Assembly: GCF_900102265.1 (NCBI RefSeq)
Contig: NZ_FNBH01000001.1
Span: 744,001-808,000, forward strand
DNA length: 64,000 nt
Reading direction: 5' to 3'
Source: Epilithonimonas hungarica
Lineage (GTDB): Bacteria; Bacteroidota; Bacteroidia; Flavobacteriales; Weeksellaceae
A program made the position numbers and the translations under genes. The notes under the pieces are model-generated. The model was not told where the DNA came from. It did not search any database and saw nothing but the letters and a program-made list of their open reading frames with translations. Shown here piece after piece: positions 35,867 through 45,954 of this stretch; positions within the stretch are counted from its first letter, which is position 1, and the number at the start of each line of letters is the position of its first letter.

Positions 35867-38800
35867 CTAGATGTAGATCACATCTGTTTTAATGACTTTT
35901 TTCCCAAACTGCTCAAGTTTGTTCCTATAAAGCTCAACCTGTTTTTGGTCTTTCTCCTTTTCTTCTCCGGTTTTGAAATCAATGATAATGAATCCCTCAT
36001 TGGTTTCGATCATCCTGTCCGGCCGATAGGTTTTCGATGTTTCGTTTTCTGTAGCAAACATTTCTCTCTCGTTGATGATTTTGAGATGGTCTTCAAAATA
36101 CGCTGAGTAATTCTCATTATTCAGAACAGTTTCAATTCTCTCAAGGATCGATCGTTTTTCTTCGCTCGTGATAGTTCCTTCAAGAAGATAAGAATTGAGA
36201 ACTTTGGAAATATCTTTTTTTGTTTTGATCTTCGACAAGATCTCGTGGGTGAAAATTCCCATTCTTACATGTTCTACACGATTCTGATAACTTTTGGAAG
36301 TTGTGGCGATCTCTATGTTAGAAACTTTTTCTGTCGGTTGGGAAATCGAATGGATGCTTTCCGACAAATATTCCCTGGTTTCTTTCCCCTTTTGCTTTTT
36401 CAATGATTCTGCTGAGGTTTCGAATACATCAAAAGAATCCTGTTTTTCGCCATTTTCTGCTGGCTGGAATTGTGTCACAAAATCAAATAATTCCAAATGA
36501 TTCGCAGATTTGTTCGGTTTTTCCAGATAGAAAAAAAGCTGTTCCACAGGTCGGGTTGTCGCAACGTATTGGATGCAGAAACGGTCAATTTTATTGCGAT
36601 AAGAGTTGATCGAATTGAAGTTTGCCAATTCTTCATCATATCTTTCCAGCTCAGGAGAAAATTGATTCAGAATGACTGTTTTAAGTTCATCTTTGCTTCC
36701 CAGATCAAACCATTCCGCAAATTTTTTGTCGCTGTTTTCATTTCTCATTGGGATGAAAACAATCGGAAATTCCAGGCCTTTCGCTTTGTGAATCGTCATG
36801 ATCTGAATTGCGTCCACATTTTCACTTGCCTGAATACTGATCTTCGAGGCTTCATCTTCCCAGAATTTCAAAAACTCTTTCAATGTTGCACCCGCGTTTT
36901 GGGTGTAATTATGGAGCATTTCCAAGAAATTCAGAAGAAAATCGGTTTCTTTATTTTCGACAGAAAATTCGTGGACATAATATTCGATGAAATTATAAAG
37001 ATTAAGTTGTGGAATGTCTTTCTGGATAAGTTTTACATTATATTTTGAATTAATTAGATCTTCGATTTCCGTTTTCAATTCAAGATCCAGTATCTCTCTG
37101 ATTTCTGAAGTGAAATCTATCATTTTAATTCTTCCCGAAACATTCAGGAAATACATCATCTTTACCAAAAATTGGCGATTTTTTGGAATAAGGTTCCATT
37201 TTAAAAACTCAATCAAAGCTTTGATGGTGAAGGCCAAATCGAGTGTTAAACCTTTTTCAGAAATCGTTTTGATGTAAGTTTCTTTTCCTTTATAATTAAC
37301 TTTCAGATTCCCCAATAATTGTGAATAATTGAAAATATCCGAATTCCCCCGACAAAGAATGGTAATGTCAGAAAGATCAAAACCGTTATCCAGGCTTTCT
37401 TGTATGTCTTTCTGCATTTTTTCCACGGTCTCTTCATAGAAAACATCCTTGGTAGAATTTTCCAGGAGATGAATTTTCACCCGCCCTTCCAATTTGGATT
37501 TTGCGCCTTGAACAGCATTTTCCCCGAATATTTTCTGATGTTCCTCATTCAAATCCTGCGACATAAAATCGTATAATCGATTGTTAAAATCGACAATATT
37601 TTTTGCACTTCTCCAGTTGAATTCGAGATTTTCCAAAGTCGCAAACTTTGGTGTGATCTCTTTTTTATTAATGATGTTCAGCATTAATTCACTTTCTCCG
37701 CCACGAAACCTGTAGATGCTCTGTTTCGGGTCACCAACGATGGTAAAGCTTGTATTCTCGGAAGTGATGCTGTTATCACGCAGTGGCAAAAAATTCTGCC
37801 ATTGCATAGATGAGGTATCCTGAAACTCATCAAAGAAATAATGCTGAAATTGTGTTCCTACTTTCTCATAGATAAATGCTGAAGGTTCATTCCTAAGATT
37901 TTCATTGATCAGAATGTTAAATTTCGAAAGTAAGACCAAGTCATTTTCTTCCTCGATTTCCAATAACTTTTTCTGAATATCAGCATTCACTTTCAAAGGA
38001 AGAATGGCTTGTAGAACTTTTTCTTTTTTCTGAGAATTGATATATAGATCGATAATTTCCCGTCGCCACGAAATTAATTGAGGAAGGATTTCCAGAATTT
38101 CGGATTGTTTGTGTTTTCCTTTTGTGGAAGCACCTTTTAAAAACGTTTCGAGTTTAGAATCTTCTGATGTCGTAGGAAAGGGGAATTTTTTATCCTTGAT
38201 TTTATGAAACTCCAAGATATTGACGAAAAATCCACCGATTCCGCTTTTTCCACTTGCAAAATCCTCAATCTCGATATCTCTGTTTTTGATCAATTCCAAT
38301 GCCTGTTTTGTGATTTCAAGCGACTTGGTTTTATAAGAATTGATGTTTTCCCTGAGCTCATTTTTTTTGTTTTCGTAAGCTTTCCATTCAAAATCTTTGT
38401 TTTCCTGCAAAGGCTGATAGTGGACATCGCTCACGAATTTCTTCGCCGAATTATAAAGCGTTTGATTAAGGTTGACACGCTCGTTATTATCCAGATTGTA
38501 ATTGACGAAATCCATAAAAGCGTCTGAAACGGTTTCGTCTTCGCCAATTTCATCCAGCATTTTGTCAACTGCCTCAATCAAATATGGTTCTGGTTGAATT
38601 TCCAGATTGAAGTTCTGAGCCAAACCTAATTCATAAGAAAAACTCTTTACCAATCGGGAATTGAACTTGTCAATCGTTCCGATATTAAGTGTAGAATAGT
38701 GATGCAAAATATAATCGAGAACTTTCTGAGAACGGTAATTCAAGTCCTCTAGAGTAACTCTATAACCTTTTTCTGCAAGCGTATCCTGGATGTTTTTAAG

Positions 38801-39025
38801 ATCTTGATTTTCGGGATAATTGTCTTTCACAAATTCGCCAAGATAGAAAAGGATCCTTTCCTTCATTTCTTTGGCCGCTTTGTTGGTGAAGGTCAATGCC
38901 AAAATGGTTCTGATGGCATCAGACTGATTGGGAAATCTCAAACAAATCATCAATAGGTTCTGAACCAAGCGATAAGTTTTACCTGACCCTGCAGAAGCAT
39001 TGATGACGGTGTATGAATTTTGCAT
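35867..39025 (-). CDS. RecB/AddA-like UvrD-family helicase with C-terminal nuclease
   Basis: This 1052-residue ATP-dependent helicase-nuclease probably acts in double-strand break repair. It starts with Walker A NASAGSGKTYRL (about 9-17) and contains FTNKAAKEMKERI (motif Ia), Walker B FDEFQDTS near 396, VGDPKQSIYRFRGGE, NWRS-type motif IV, IMTIHKAKGLEFP and VATTRP. The C-terminus carries a PD-(D/E)XK nuclease (TYRPDRMIETNEGFIIIDFKTG near 1010-1030 and QVELYRNKL). Domain order fits AddA/RecB. The AddB-type partner is not seen in the window; the neighbours are rnhB upstream (50 bases away) and the repeat region downstream. In Bacteroidota such proteins are often called simply UvrD-helicase domain-containing proteins. 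Confidence 0.88.
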   Translation of the reverse strand: MQNSYTVINASAGSGKTYRLVQNLLMICLRFPNQSDAIRTILALTFTNKAAKEMKERILFYLGEFVKDNYPENQDLKNIQDTLAEKGYRVTLEDLNYRSQKVLDYILHHYSTLNIGTIDKFNSRLVKSFSYELGLAQNFNLEIQPEPYLIEAVDKMLDEIGEDETVSDAFMDFVNYNLDNNERVNLNQTLYNSAKKFVSDVHYQPLQENKDFEWKAYENKKNELRENINSYKTKSLEITKQALELIKNRDIEIEDFASGKSGIGGFFVNILEFHKIKDKKFPFPTTSEDSKLETFLKGASTKGKHKQSEILEILPQLISWRREIIDLYINSQKKEKVLQAILPLKVNADIQKKLLEIEEENDLVLLSKFNILINENLRNEPSAFIYEKVGTQFQHYFFDEFQDTSSMQWQNFLPLRDNSITSENTSFTIVGDPKQSIYRFRGGESELMLNIINKKEITPKFATLENLEFNWRSAKNIVDFNNRLYDFMSQDLNEEHQKIFGENAVQGAKSKLEGRVKIHLLENSTKDVFYEETVEKMQKDIQESLDNGFDLSDITILCRGNSDIFNYSQLLGNLKVNYKGKETYIKTISEKGLTLDLAFTIKALIEFLKWNLIPKNRQFLVKMMYFLNVSGRIKMIDFTSEIREILDLELKTEIEDLINSKYNVKLIQKDIPQLNLYNFIEYYVHEFSVENKETDFLLNFLEMLHNYTQNAGATLKEFLKFWEDEASKISIQASENVDAIQIMTIHKAKGLEFPIVFIPMRNENSDKKFAEWFDLGSKDELKTVILNQFSPELERYDEELANFNSINSYRNKIDRFCIQYVATTRPVEQLFFYLEKPNKSANHLELFDFVTQFQPAENGEKQDSFDVFETSAESLKKQKGKETREYLSESIHSISQPTEKVSNIEIATTSKSYQNRVEHVRMGIFTHEILSKIKTKKDISKVLNSYLLEGTITSEEKRSILERIETVLNNENYSAYFEDHLKIINEREMFATENETSKTYRPDRMIETNEGFIIIDFKTGEEKEKDQKQVELYRNKLEQFGKKVIKTDVIYI

Positions 39026-39075
39026 CCTTATATATTAGGTTAAAGAAGCAATTTACAAAATAGTTTCAAATGATA

Positions 39076-39672
39076 TCAATCAATTTCCACATCATAGTCC
39101 AGGCGGAAGGACTTTCTGTGATGAATATTTGGCCCGAATTTCTTCAAAGCTTTTTGATGAGTTTTTGTACAGTACCCGAAATTGGTGTTCCATCCATAAT
39201 CCGGAAATTCATCGTGAAGCTTTATCATTAAGTTATCACGATAATTTTTTGCAAGGATAGACGCCGCTGCAATTGAAAGATATTTACTATCACCTTTGAT
39301 GATGCAATGGTGCGGAATATAGTTATAAGGATGGAACTTGTTGCCATCAACTAAAATCAGTTCAGGTCTTGTTTTAAGTTGGTCGAGTGCGCGATGCATT
39401 GCGTGGAGACTGGCTTTTAGTATATTATGCTGGTCTATGAACTCAGGCGAAAGTTCAGCAATGGCAAAGTCAATCGCATGTTCACGGATATAAAGGTCAA
39501 GATTTTGACGCGTTTTAAAATTTAACGTTTTAGAATCGTTAACTAAATTTTGCTTAAAATTTTTATCGACAATTACAGCGGCAGCCACGACCGGTCCGGC
39601 TAAGCAGCCTCTTCCGACTTCGTCGCAGCCGGCTTCTATAAGTGTTTCTGAAAAATTTTGTATTAGTTGCAT
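39076..39672 (-). CDS. rnhB: Ribonuclease HII
   Basis: This enzyme removes RNA from RNA-DNA hybrids. Translation from the ATG at 39672 gives 198 residues starting MQLIQNF; an in-frame start at 39732 would add 20 hydrophobic residues that the family lacks. The catalytic residues are Asp17 and Glu18 in AGCDEVGRGCLAGP, with the next Asp in LILVDGNKF and the last acidic residue in the LMIKLHDEFP region. KTHQKALKKFGP is the usual C-terminal substrate-binding block. It is followed by the helicase gene, 50 bases downstream on the same strand. Confidence 0.95.
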   Translation of the reverse strand: MQLIQNFSETLIEAGCDEVGRGCLAGPVVAAAVIVDKNFKQNLVNDSKTLNFKTRQNLDLYIREHAIDFAIAELSPEFIDQHNILKASLHAMHRALDQLKTRPELILVDGNKFHPYNYIPHHCIIKGDSKYLSIAAASILAKNYRDNLMIKLHDEFPDYGWNTNFGYCTKTHQKALKKFGPNIHHRKSFRLDYDVEID

Positions 39673-39803
39673 AATAAAAAATAATATGACAAAGTTATGT
39701 ATTAGTAAGGCTTTATTAAATATTATTAACAAATTTTTAAGAATTTATGTTGTATATATTAATAATGTTTTGCATTTTTGTTTATTGAAAAATTTGATTT
39801 GAT

Positions 39804-42755
39804 ATGAAAAAATTAACAACAAGTGTGTTGGCAGTAGTTCTTTCGTCGTCTTTTGCAATGGTTTCTGCGCAAAAGGTAAAAGATACGGCTAAGACGCAGG
39901 ATATCGAAGGCGTAGTAGTAACGGCTTTGGGTATCAAGAGAGAGAAAAAGGCGTTAGGTTATGCCACTCAACAAATTTCAGGAGATAATATTTCTGATGC
40001 TGGGCAAAGCAATGCGGTGAGTGCTTTATCAGGTAATGTTGCGGGTGTACAAGTTACGGCAACGTCTTCAATTGGTGGCTCAACTCGTATAACAATGAGA
40101 GGAATCAGTTCCATAACTGGAGAGAATAGACCTTTGATTGTTGTTGATGGTGTTCCTCTTGATAATACTAACATCAATAATACAGATACTCAAAGAGGAG
40201 CTGGTGGACGAGACTATGGTGATGCCTCATTTGATATAAGTCCTGATGATATCGAAAGTGTAACCGTTTTAAAAGGTGGTCCAGCAGCAGCTTTATATGG
40301 AGCAAGAGCTGGTAATGGTGCTATTTTATATACAACCAAATCTGCTAAGAAAGGTCGTACATCAGTGGAGATAAATACTGGTGTGAGTTTTGAAAATGCA
40401 TATATAAAACCTAAGCTCCAGACCCAATATGGTGGTGGTTCATCAAGTACGTTACCAACGGCGACTATTAATGGACAACTTTATAATATAATGGATTATG
40501 GAACCGATGCGTCTTGGGGACCAAAATACGATCCAAATTTGATGTATTTACCTTGGAATGCCTTTGATCCAGAATTTGCAAGTGACTATCTAAAGCCTGT
40601 GCCATTTATAGCACCTAAAAAAGATGTTGATAGTTTTTGGGATACTGGAGTGAATTACACAAACAACTTTTCTGTATCTCAATCATTTAACGATACTAAT
40701 GTACGTTTGTCTTATACAAATACTCAGCTTAATGGGATAGTTCCAAATTCTAAGGTTAATAAAGATAATATGTCAATTAATCTTAATACAAAACTATCTG
40801 AAAGATTAAAAGCAGAAGCTAATATTAATTATATTGTGACAAGAGGTTTTAACAGACCAGAAACGGGTTATGGTGATAACTCAGTAGCACAAAAATTTTA
40901 TCAGTTTGGACAAAGAAATTTGGATTTTTCTAAATTGAAAGATTATAAATTAGCTGATGGTAGTCAAAGAACTTGGAATAGAACTGCATGGGATGATCCG
41001 ACACCAGCTTTTTCTGATAACCCTTATTGGACAATTTATGAAAACACATCATTAGATAAAAGGGTTAGAACATTCGGGTCTGCAGGAATAACTTATTCAT
41101 TCAATAAGCATTTGTCGGCAACAGGAAAAGTTTATGCAGATACTTATTCATTGACAAATTCAACCAGAGTTGCTGTTGGATCAGCTGCTATTCCCGGCTA
41201 TGCTTTAACTAAAAGAAATATATCAGAATATAACTATGAAGGTAGACTTCAATATGATAATAATTTTGGAGACTTTAGTATTACAGGTTCTGCCGGGTTC
41301 AATTATAGAGACAATAAGAGTGAAAGATTAACTGGTCAAACTAATGGTGGATTAATTATTCCAGGACTTTATAATTTAAGTAATAGTTTAAGTTCTGCTC
41401 AAACTTCAAATTTTGCTAGTCATTTAGCAGTTAAAAGTTTATTTTATTATGCTTCTTTAGGTTATAAGGATTACTTATTTGTGGAAACTACTGGTAGAAA
41501 TGACTGGTTCTCCAATCTTAATGATGATCAATTCTACCCTTCTGTTACAGGTAGTTTTGTGTTTACAAAATTAGTTAATGCAGATTGGTTAAGTTTTGGT
41601 AAAATTAGAGCAGGTTGGTCAAAAATTGCTCAATCTTCACCTGATGCGTTTATCAGAGAAAATTACACCGATGTTGGTGCTGTGATTGGTTCTACAACTG
41701 TAACATCACCATTTGGAGGAGCACCTATGTATTCTAATCCTAACACTAATAATGATCCAAACATTAGACCAGAGTTAAAGTATACTAAAGAAATTGGTCT
41801 TGAGCTAAGTTTATTTAAAAATAGAGTAGGTTTAGATTTTACTTATTATGATGTTAGTTCAAAAGATCTTATTCTTCCCGTACCAGTCGATCCTTCAACA
41901 GGATTTCTTTTTACTAGAATAAACGCTGGGGAGATGACAAATAAAGGGGTTGAAGTATCCTTGAACGTAACTCCTGTAAAATCAGATAATTTTTCTTGGA
42001 GTTTAAATGCGAATTTTGCTAAAAATGTCAATAAATTAGTATCATTGTACCAAGATTTAGAAAGGTATATTATTACAAATGCTCCTTTTAGAGCACAATT
42101 GGCAGCAGACGTAGGTTCAGCATATGGAGCAATTATGGGAACTGATTTCGTCTATGATGCTAATGGTAATAAGATAATTGATGATAATGGATTCTATAAA
42201 GTTTCTGCATTAAAGAATTTGGGTTCAATTTTGCCAGATTACAATTTGGGTATTAGATCTACTTGGAAATATAAAAGCTTAACTCTTTCTGCTTTATTAG
42301 ATATTCAACAAGGTGGAAAATATTTTTCTACTACTAATATGTGGGGACACTATTCGGGAATGCTAGAAGATACTGCCTTGGGAGGAAATAGAGAGGGAGG
42401 AGTTGTGTTAGATGGTGTAAAAGAAGATGGTACTCCTAATACTACGAACATATCTGCTGTTGATTGGGGACTTTCTTATTATGGTGGAGTTGATAAACTG
42501 AATGTTTTTGATGCAAGCTATATTAAGTTAAGAGATGTTACATTATCTTACGATTTACCAAAAACTATTATTGGAGATGCATTCCAAGGTATTAGAGTTT
42601 CTGCTTTTGCTCGTAATCTTTTTGCTTGGAATTTGAGTAATAAAGGTATTGATCCTGAGAATACGTCATATGGCTCTGGAAACATTCAAGGTCTAGAAGG
42701 TGGATCACTTCCATCAACTAGAATATATGGATTTAATGTAAATTTTAAATTTTAA
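39804..42755 (+). CDS. SusC/RagA-family TonB-dependent outer membrane transporter
   Basis: This is a 983-residue outer membrane beta-barrel that imports a nutrient with the help of TonB and its SusD partner. A signal peptide (MKKLTTSVLAVVLSSSFAMVSA, then Q) is followed within 15 residues by the family signature IEGVVVTALGIKREKKALGY. The usual N-terminal CarboxypepD_reg module is therefore missing or reduced. The plug domain has VSALSGNVAGVQV, MRGISSITGENRPLIVVDG and VLKGGPAAALYGARAGNGAI. The barrel ends in YGFNVNFKF, with a terminal aromatic residue as expected. The SusD gene starts 5 bases after the stop. No glycosidase, regulator or ECF sigma gene adjoins, so the substrate cannot be predicted. 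Confidence 0.92.
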   Translation: MKKLTTSVLAVVLSSSFAMVSAQKVKDTAKTQDIEGVVVTALGIKREKKALGYATQQISGDNISDAGQSNAVSALSGNVAGVQVTATSSIGGSTRITMRGISSITGENRPLIVVDGVPLDNTNINNTDTQRGAGGRDYGDASFDISPDDIESVTVLKGGPAAALYGARAGNGAILYTTKSAKKGRTSVEINTGVSFENAYIKPKLQTQYGGGSSSTLPTATINGQLYNIMDYGTDASWGPKYDPNLMYLPWNAFDPEFASDYLKPVPFIAPKKDVDSFWDTGVNYTNNFSVSQSFNDTNVRLSYTNTQLNGIVPNSKVNKDNMSINLNTKLSERLKAEANINYIVTRGFNRPETGYGDNSVAQKFYQFGQRNLDFSKLKDYKLADGSQRTWNRTAWDDPTPAFSDNPYWTIYENTSLDKRVRTFGSAGITYSFNKHLSATGKVYADTYSLTNSTRVAVGSAAIPGYALTKRNISEYNYEGRLQYDNNFGDFSITGSAGFNYRDNKSERLTGQTNGGLIIPGLYNLSNSLSSAQTSNFASHLAVKSLFYYASLGYKDYLFVETTGRNDWFSNLNDDQFYPSVTGSFVFTKLVNADWLSFGKIRAGWSKIAQSSPDAFIRENYTDVGAVIGSTTVTSPFGGAPMYSNPNTNNDPNIRPELKYTKEIGLELSLFKNRVGLDFTYYDVSSKDLILPVPVDPSTGFLFTRINAGEMTNKGVEVSLNVTPVKSDNFSWSLNANFAKNVNKLVSLYQDLERYIITNAPFRAQLAADVGSAYGAIMGTDFVYDANGNKIIDDNGFYKVSALKNLGSILPDYNLGIRSTWKYKSLTLSALLDIQQGGKYFSTTNMWGHYSGMLEDTALGGNREGGVVLDGVKEDGTPNTTNISAVDWGLSYYGGVDKLNVFDASYIKLRDVTLSYDLPKTIIGDAFQGIRVSAFARNLFAWNLSNKGIDPENTSYGSGNIQGLEGGSLPSTRIYGFNVNFKF

Positions 42756-42760
42756 TTATA

Positions 42761-44326
42761 ATGAAAAAGATATTATATATAGTTTCAACAGTTACAATGC
42801 TTTTTAGCTTGACAAACTGCGCTGATAAGTTTGATGAAATTGATGTTAATCCAAATCAAACGAGTCATCCTCTAACATATGGAATTTTTAATAGTACTAT
42901 GAGGGAATATTTGACCGAAATGAGAGGGTCTTTTTCTTCTGGTAGAGTTGCCCTTCCTTGGGTTCAATATTCTGCTCAAAGAACATATACTGAAGAAGAC
43001 AGATATCAATACCGTTTAACAAGTGGTGTTGCAATTTGGTCGGTTAGTTACAGAGTAGCACAAGATTATAAACAAATTATAGATTTAAATACTGATCCTG
43101 CTACTAGAAGTCAGGTTAGTGCCTATGGTCCAAATGATAATCAGATAGCGGCTTCAAGAATTATGTTATCATATATCTTTTCAAATCTAGCAGATTCATT
43201 TGGTGATATTCCTTATTATTCATATGGAAATAAAGATGCAGATTTTCAAGCTCTCAATGTTAACGGTCAATTACAACCAAAATTTGCAAGTCAAGCTAAA
43301 GTTTATGCTGATATTCTAAAAGAATTAAAAGAAGCTTCTGAGATGATTGTGCCAGGAGTAGTATTCACTTCGGGTGATAGATTATTTGGTTCTTCTGCAA
43401 AAATGAAAAAGTTTGCAAACTCTTTGAGGTTGCGTATAGCTACTAGAGTTAAAGGCGTAGTTCCTGGAGCAGAAGCTCATATTGCCGATGCTATTGCATC
43501 AGGTGTAATGACTTCAAATGATGATACGGTAGGTCTTACATTTGAGAATAATTTAACTTATCCGTCACCAATGTACAATGATTTTAGAACAAGATCGGAT
43601 TTAGCTATTTCTAAAACATTTGTTGATTTGTTGAAAGGAAATAAAGGAAATTTTGGTTTAGATCCTAGATTATTTAAGTATGCAACTCCTAAGGGTGTGG
43701 CAAAATCTCTGATACTTGCAGGAACATCACCAGAATCTACAAATCCTGCAGATTTTGTAGGAATGCCTTATGGAGTTTCTAGTTCAGCAGCACCAAGTCA
43801 AGCTTCTGCAGGTAATTTTAATTATTTTAGTAAGAATGTTTACAAAATGGATTACACAGAAGTTTTGATGGAGTTTTCTGAAGTACAATTTTTGCTTAGT
43901 GAAAATAATGGTTGGTCACAGACAGAATATATAAATGGTGTTAAAGCTTCACTAAGTAGATGGGGGGTTGATCAAACTTCTGCAAATGCATATGTTGCTT
44001 CATTGCCTCCAGCGTCTAAAGAAAATGTTATAACGCAAAAATATATTGCCCTTTATATGCAGCCATATGAGGCTTGGTCTGAATATAGAAGAACAGGTTA
44101 TCCTAATACTTTGTTGTTGCCAGGTCAAACGGGAACATACAACGTTCCTTACGAAGGATCAACTACCTATACTTTTACGTCTTTAATAGATGGATTAACT
44201 GATCTACCAACGCGTTTGTATTATCCAACATCAGTTCAGTCTCTTAATCGTGTAAATTATGAAGCTGCTTCTACTAGTATCGGAGGAGATAAAATGAACA
44301 CTAAATTAATCTGGGATAAAAATTAA
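42761..44326 (+). CDS. SusD/RagB-family nutrient-binding outer membrane lipoprotein
   Basis: This 521-residue surface lipoprotein is the lid and binding partner of the preceding SusC. A lipoprotein signal peptide ends with the lipobox FSLTNC, followed by ADKFDEIDVNPNQ. Helical repeats of the SusD type follow (YKQIIDLN ... RIMLSYIFSNLADSFGDIPY ... KKFANSLRLRIATR). The C-terminal part has YTEVLMEFSEVQFLLSE and MQPYEAWSEYRRTGYP, both typical of the SusD/RagB_2 branch. Spacing of 5 bases after susC indicates one transcription unit; a strong terminator follows. Binding specificity is unknown. Confidence 0.9.
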   Translation: MKKILYIVSTVTMLFSLTNCADKFDEIDVNPNQTSHPLTYGIFNSTMREYLTEMRGSFSSGRVALPWVQYSAQRTYTEEDRYQYRLTSGVAIWSVSYRVAQDYKQIIDLNTDPATRSQVSAYGPNDNQIAASRIMLSYIFSNLADSFGDIPYYSYGNKDADFQALNVNGQLQPKFASQAKVYADILKELKEASEMIVPGVVFTSGDRLFGSSAKMKKFANSLRLRIATRVKGVVPGAEAHIADAIASGVMTSNDDTVGLTFENNLTYPSPMYNDFRTRSDLAISKTFVDLLKGNKGNFGLDPRLFKYATPKGVAKSLILAGTSPESTNPADFVGMPYGVSSSAAPSQASAGNFNYFSKNVYKMDYTEVLMEFSEVQFLLSENNGWSQTEYINGVKASLSRWGVDQTSANAYVASLPPASKENVITQKYIALYMQPYEAWSEYRRTGYPNTLLLPGQTGTYNVPYEGSTTYTFTSLIDGLTDLPTRLYYPTSVQSLNRVNYEAASTSIGGDKMNTKLIWDKN

Positions 44327-44346
44327 TAGTATTATCTAAATTAAAT

Positions 44347-44373
44347 AAAAAACCGCAGCAATGCGGTTTTTTT
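44347..44373 (+). terminator. Terminator after susCD
   Basis: Stem AAAACCGCA / TGCGGTTTT with a GCAA loop, then T's. Confidence 0.85.
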
Positions 44374-44404
44374 ATGCTATCAATTTTCTAAAGTATAAAT
44401 ACAA

Positions 44405-44431
44405 AAAACCGAAGTATTATACTTCGGTTTT
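44405..44431 (-). terminator. Terminator of ffh
   Basis: Perfect 12-bp stem AAAACCGAAGTA / TACTTCGGTTTT with a three-base loop. T run on the minus strand. Confidence 0.8.
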
Positions 44432-44452
44432 ATATTATAATAAATTATTGAA

Positions 44453-45817
44453 TTACTTCCCAAACAATCCACCACCCATTCCAGGCATATTCGGCATTTT
44501 GCTCATCATTTGCATCATTTGTTTACCTTGAGGTCCTTGCATCATTTTCATCATTTTTCCCATTTGATCAAATTGTTTCATTAGTGCATTCACATCTTCC
44601 AGTTTTCTACCAGCACCTTTAGCAATTCTTTGCTTTCTGGAAATATTGATGATAGAAGGTCTTCTTCTCTCGTCAGGTGTCATTGAGTGGATGATTGCTT
44701 CTATATGTTTGAAAGCATCATCATTGATATCTACATCTTTAATAGCTTTTCCAACTCCTGGAATCATCCCCATTAGATCCTTCATATTACCCATTTTCTT
44801 GATCTGGTTGATTTGCTTCAGGAAGTCATCAAAACCAAATTCATTTTTAGCAATTTTCTTATGAAGTTTTTTAGCTTCCTCTTCATCAAACTGCTCCTGA
44901 GCTCTCTCTACCAAGGAAACAACATCTCCCATTCCAAGGATTCTGTCCGCCATCCTTTCCGGATAGAAAAGGTCGAGCGCCTCCATTTTTTCTCCGGTAG
45001 AGATAAATTTGATTGGCTTTTCTACAACAGAACGGATTGTCAAAGCAGCTCCACCTCTCGTATCACCATCTAATTTAGTAAGAACAACCCCGTCAAAATT
45101 CAAAGTGTCATTGAAGGCTTTTGCGGTATTCACAGCGTCCTGTCCCGTCATCGAATCTACTACGAAAAGCGTTTCAGTCGGTTTAATGGTTTGATGAACA
45201 GATTTGATTTCGTTCATCATTTGCTCATCAATCGCCAAACGACCAGCCGTGTCCACAATCACAGTATCAAAACCATTTGATTTTGCATAATTGATCGCAT
45301 TCTCAGCAATAGAAGTCGGGTTTTTATTTTCTAGCTCGGTATAAACTTCAATATTGATTTGTCCTCCCAGAACTTTCAATTGGTCGATTGCCGCAGGTCT
45401 GTAAACGTCACAAGCTACCAAAAGTGGTTTTTTGCTTCTTTTTTGTTTCAGATAATTCGCTAATTTTCCTGAGAAAGTTGTTTTACCAGAACCCTGAAGA
45501 CCAGCAATCAAAATAACGCTTGGTTTTCCGGAAAGATTGATTCCTTCTTGGGAACCTCCCATCAAATCTACCAATTCGTCGTGAACAATTTTCGTCATCA
45601 ATTGTCCCGGCGTTAGCGAAGTCAAAACGTTTTCTCCAATCGCTTTATCCTGAACTCTTTTTGTAAGGTCTTTTGCAACTTTATAATTTACATCGGCATC
45701 CACCAATGCTCTTCGGATTTCCTTTACCGTTTCTGCAACGTTGATTTCCGTGATTTTTCCACGTCCGGAGATATTATGAAGCGCTTTATCTAGCTTGTCT
45801 TGTAAACTGTTGAACAT
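44453..45817 (-). CDS. ffh: Signal recognition particle protein (SRP54)
   Basis: This GTPase subunit of the signal recognition particle targets membrane and secretory proteins co-translationally. It is 454 residues. The N domain is followed by the G domain with GLQGSGKTTFSGKLA (P-loop), VDTAGRLA, DSMTGQDAVNTA and LTKLDGDTRGGAAL. The M domain has GMGDVVSLVERAQ, and the C-terminus is very methionine-rich (KMMKMMQGPQGKQMMQMMS), which binds signal sequences and SRP RNA. It is transcribed alone, divergent from the ATP synthase cluster. The SRP RNA gene was not seen in the window. Confidence 0.97.
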   Translation of the reverse strand: MFNSLQDKLDKALHNISGRGKITEINVAETVKEIRRALVDADVNYKVAKDLTKRVQDKAIGENVLTSLTPGQLMTKIVHDELVDLMGGSQEGINLSGKPSVILIAGLQGSGKTTFSGKLANYLKQKRSKKPLLVACDVYRPAAIDQLKVLGGQINIEVYTELENKNPTSIAENAINYAKSNGFDTVIVDTAGRLAIDEQMMNEIKSVHQTIKPTETLFVVDSMTGQDAVNTAKAFNDTLNFDGVVLTKLDGDTRGGAALTIRSVVEKPIKFISTGEKMEALDLFYPERMADRILGMGDVVSLVERAQEQFDEEEAKKLHKKIAKNEFGFDDFLKQINQIKKMGNMKDLMGMIPGVGKAIKDVDINDDAFKHIEAIIHSMTPDERRRPSIINISRKQRIAKGAGRKLEDVNALMKQFDQMGKMMKMMQGPQGKQMMQMMSKMPNMPGMGGGLFGK

Positions 45818-45842
45818 AACTTTAATAAGATATTTAAGGTTG

Positions 45843-45850
45843 CAAAAATA
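45843..45850 (-). promoter_or_regulatory. -7 box (TATTTTTG) for ffh
   Basis: An exact TAnnTTTG match on the minus strand, about 25 bases before the ATG. Confidence 0.5.
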
Positions 45851-45954
45851 AGAAAATTAGATGATTTGTTAATGAGATAATTTGAAAATGAGGCAATTTG
45901 AATTTTTATTCCGCAATCATTTATCAACCATCCTTTATATCCTTTATATAATTT

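Noticed and set aside
39673-39732. 20-residue N-terminal extension of RNase HII
   Set aside because: The extension is hydrophobic and absent from the family; the ATG at 39672 gives the usual length.
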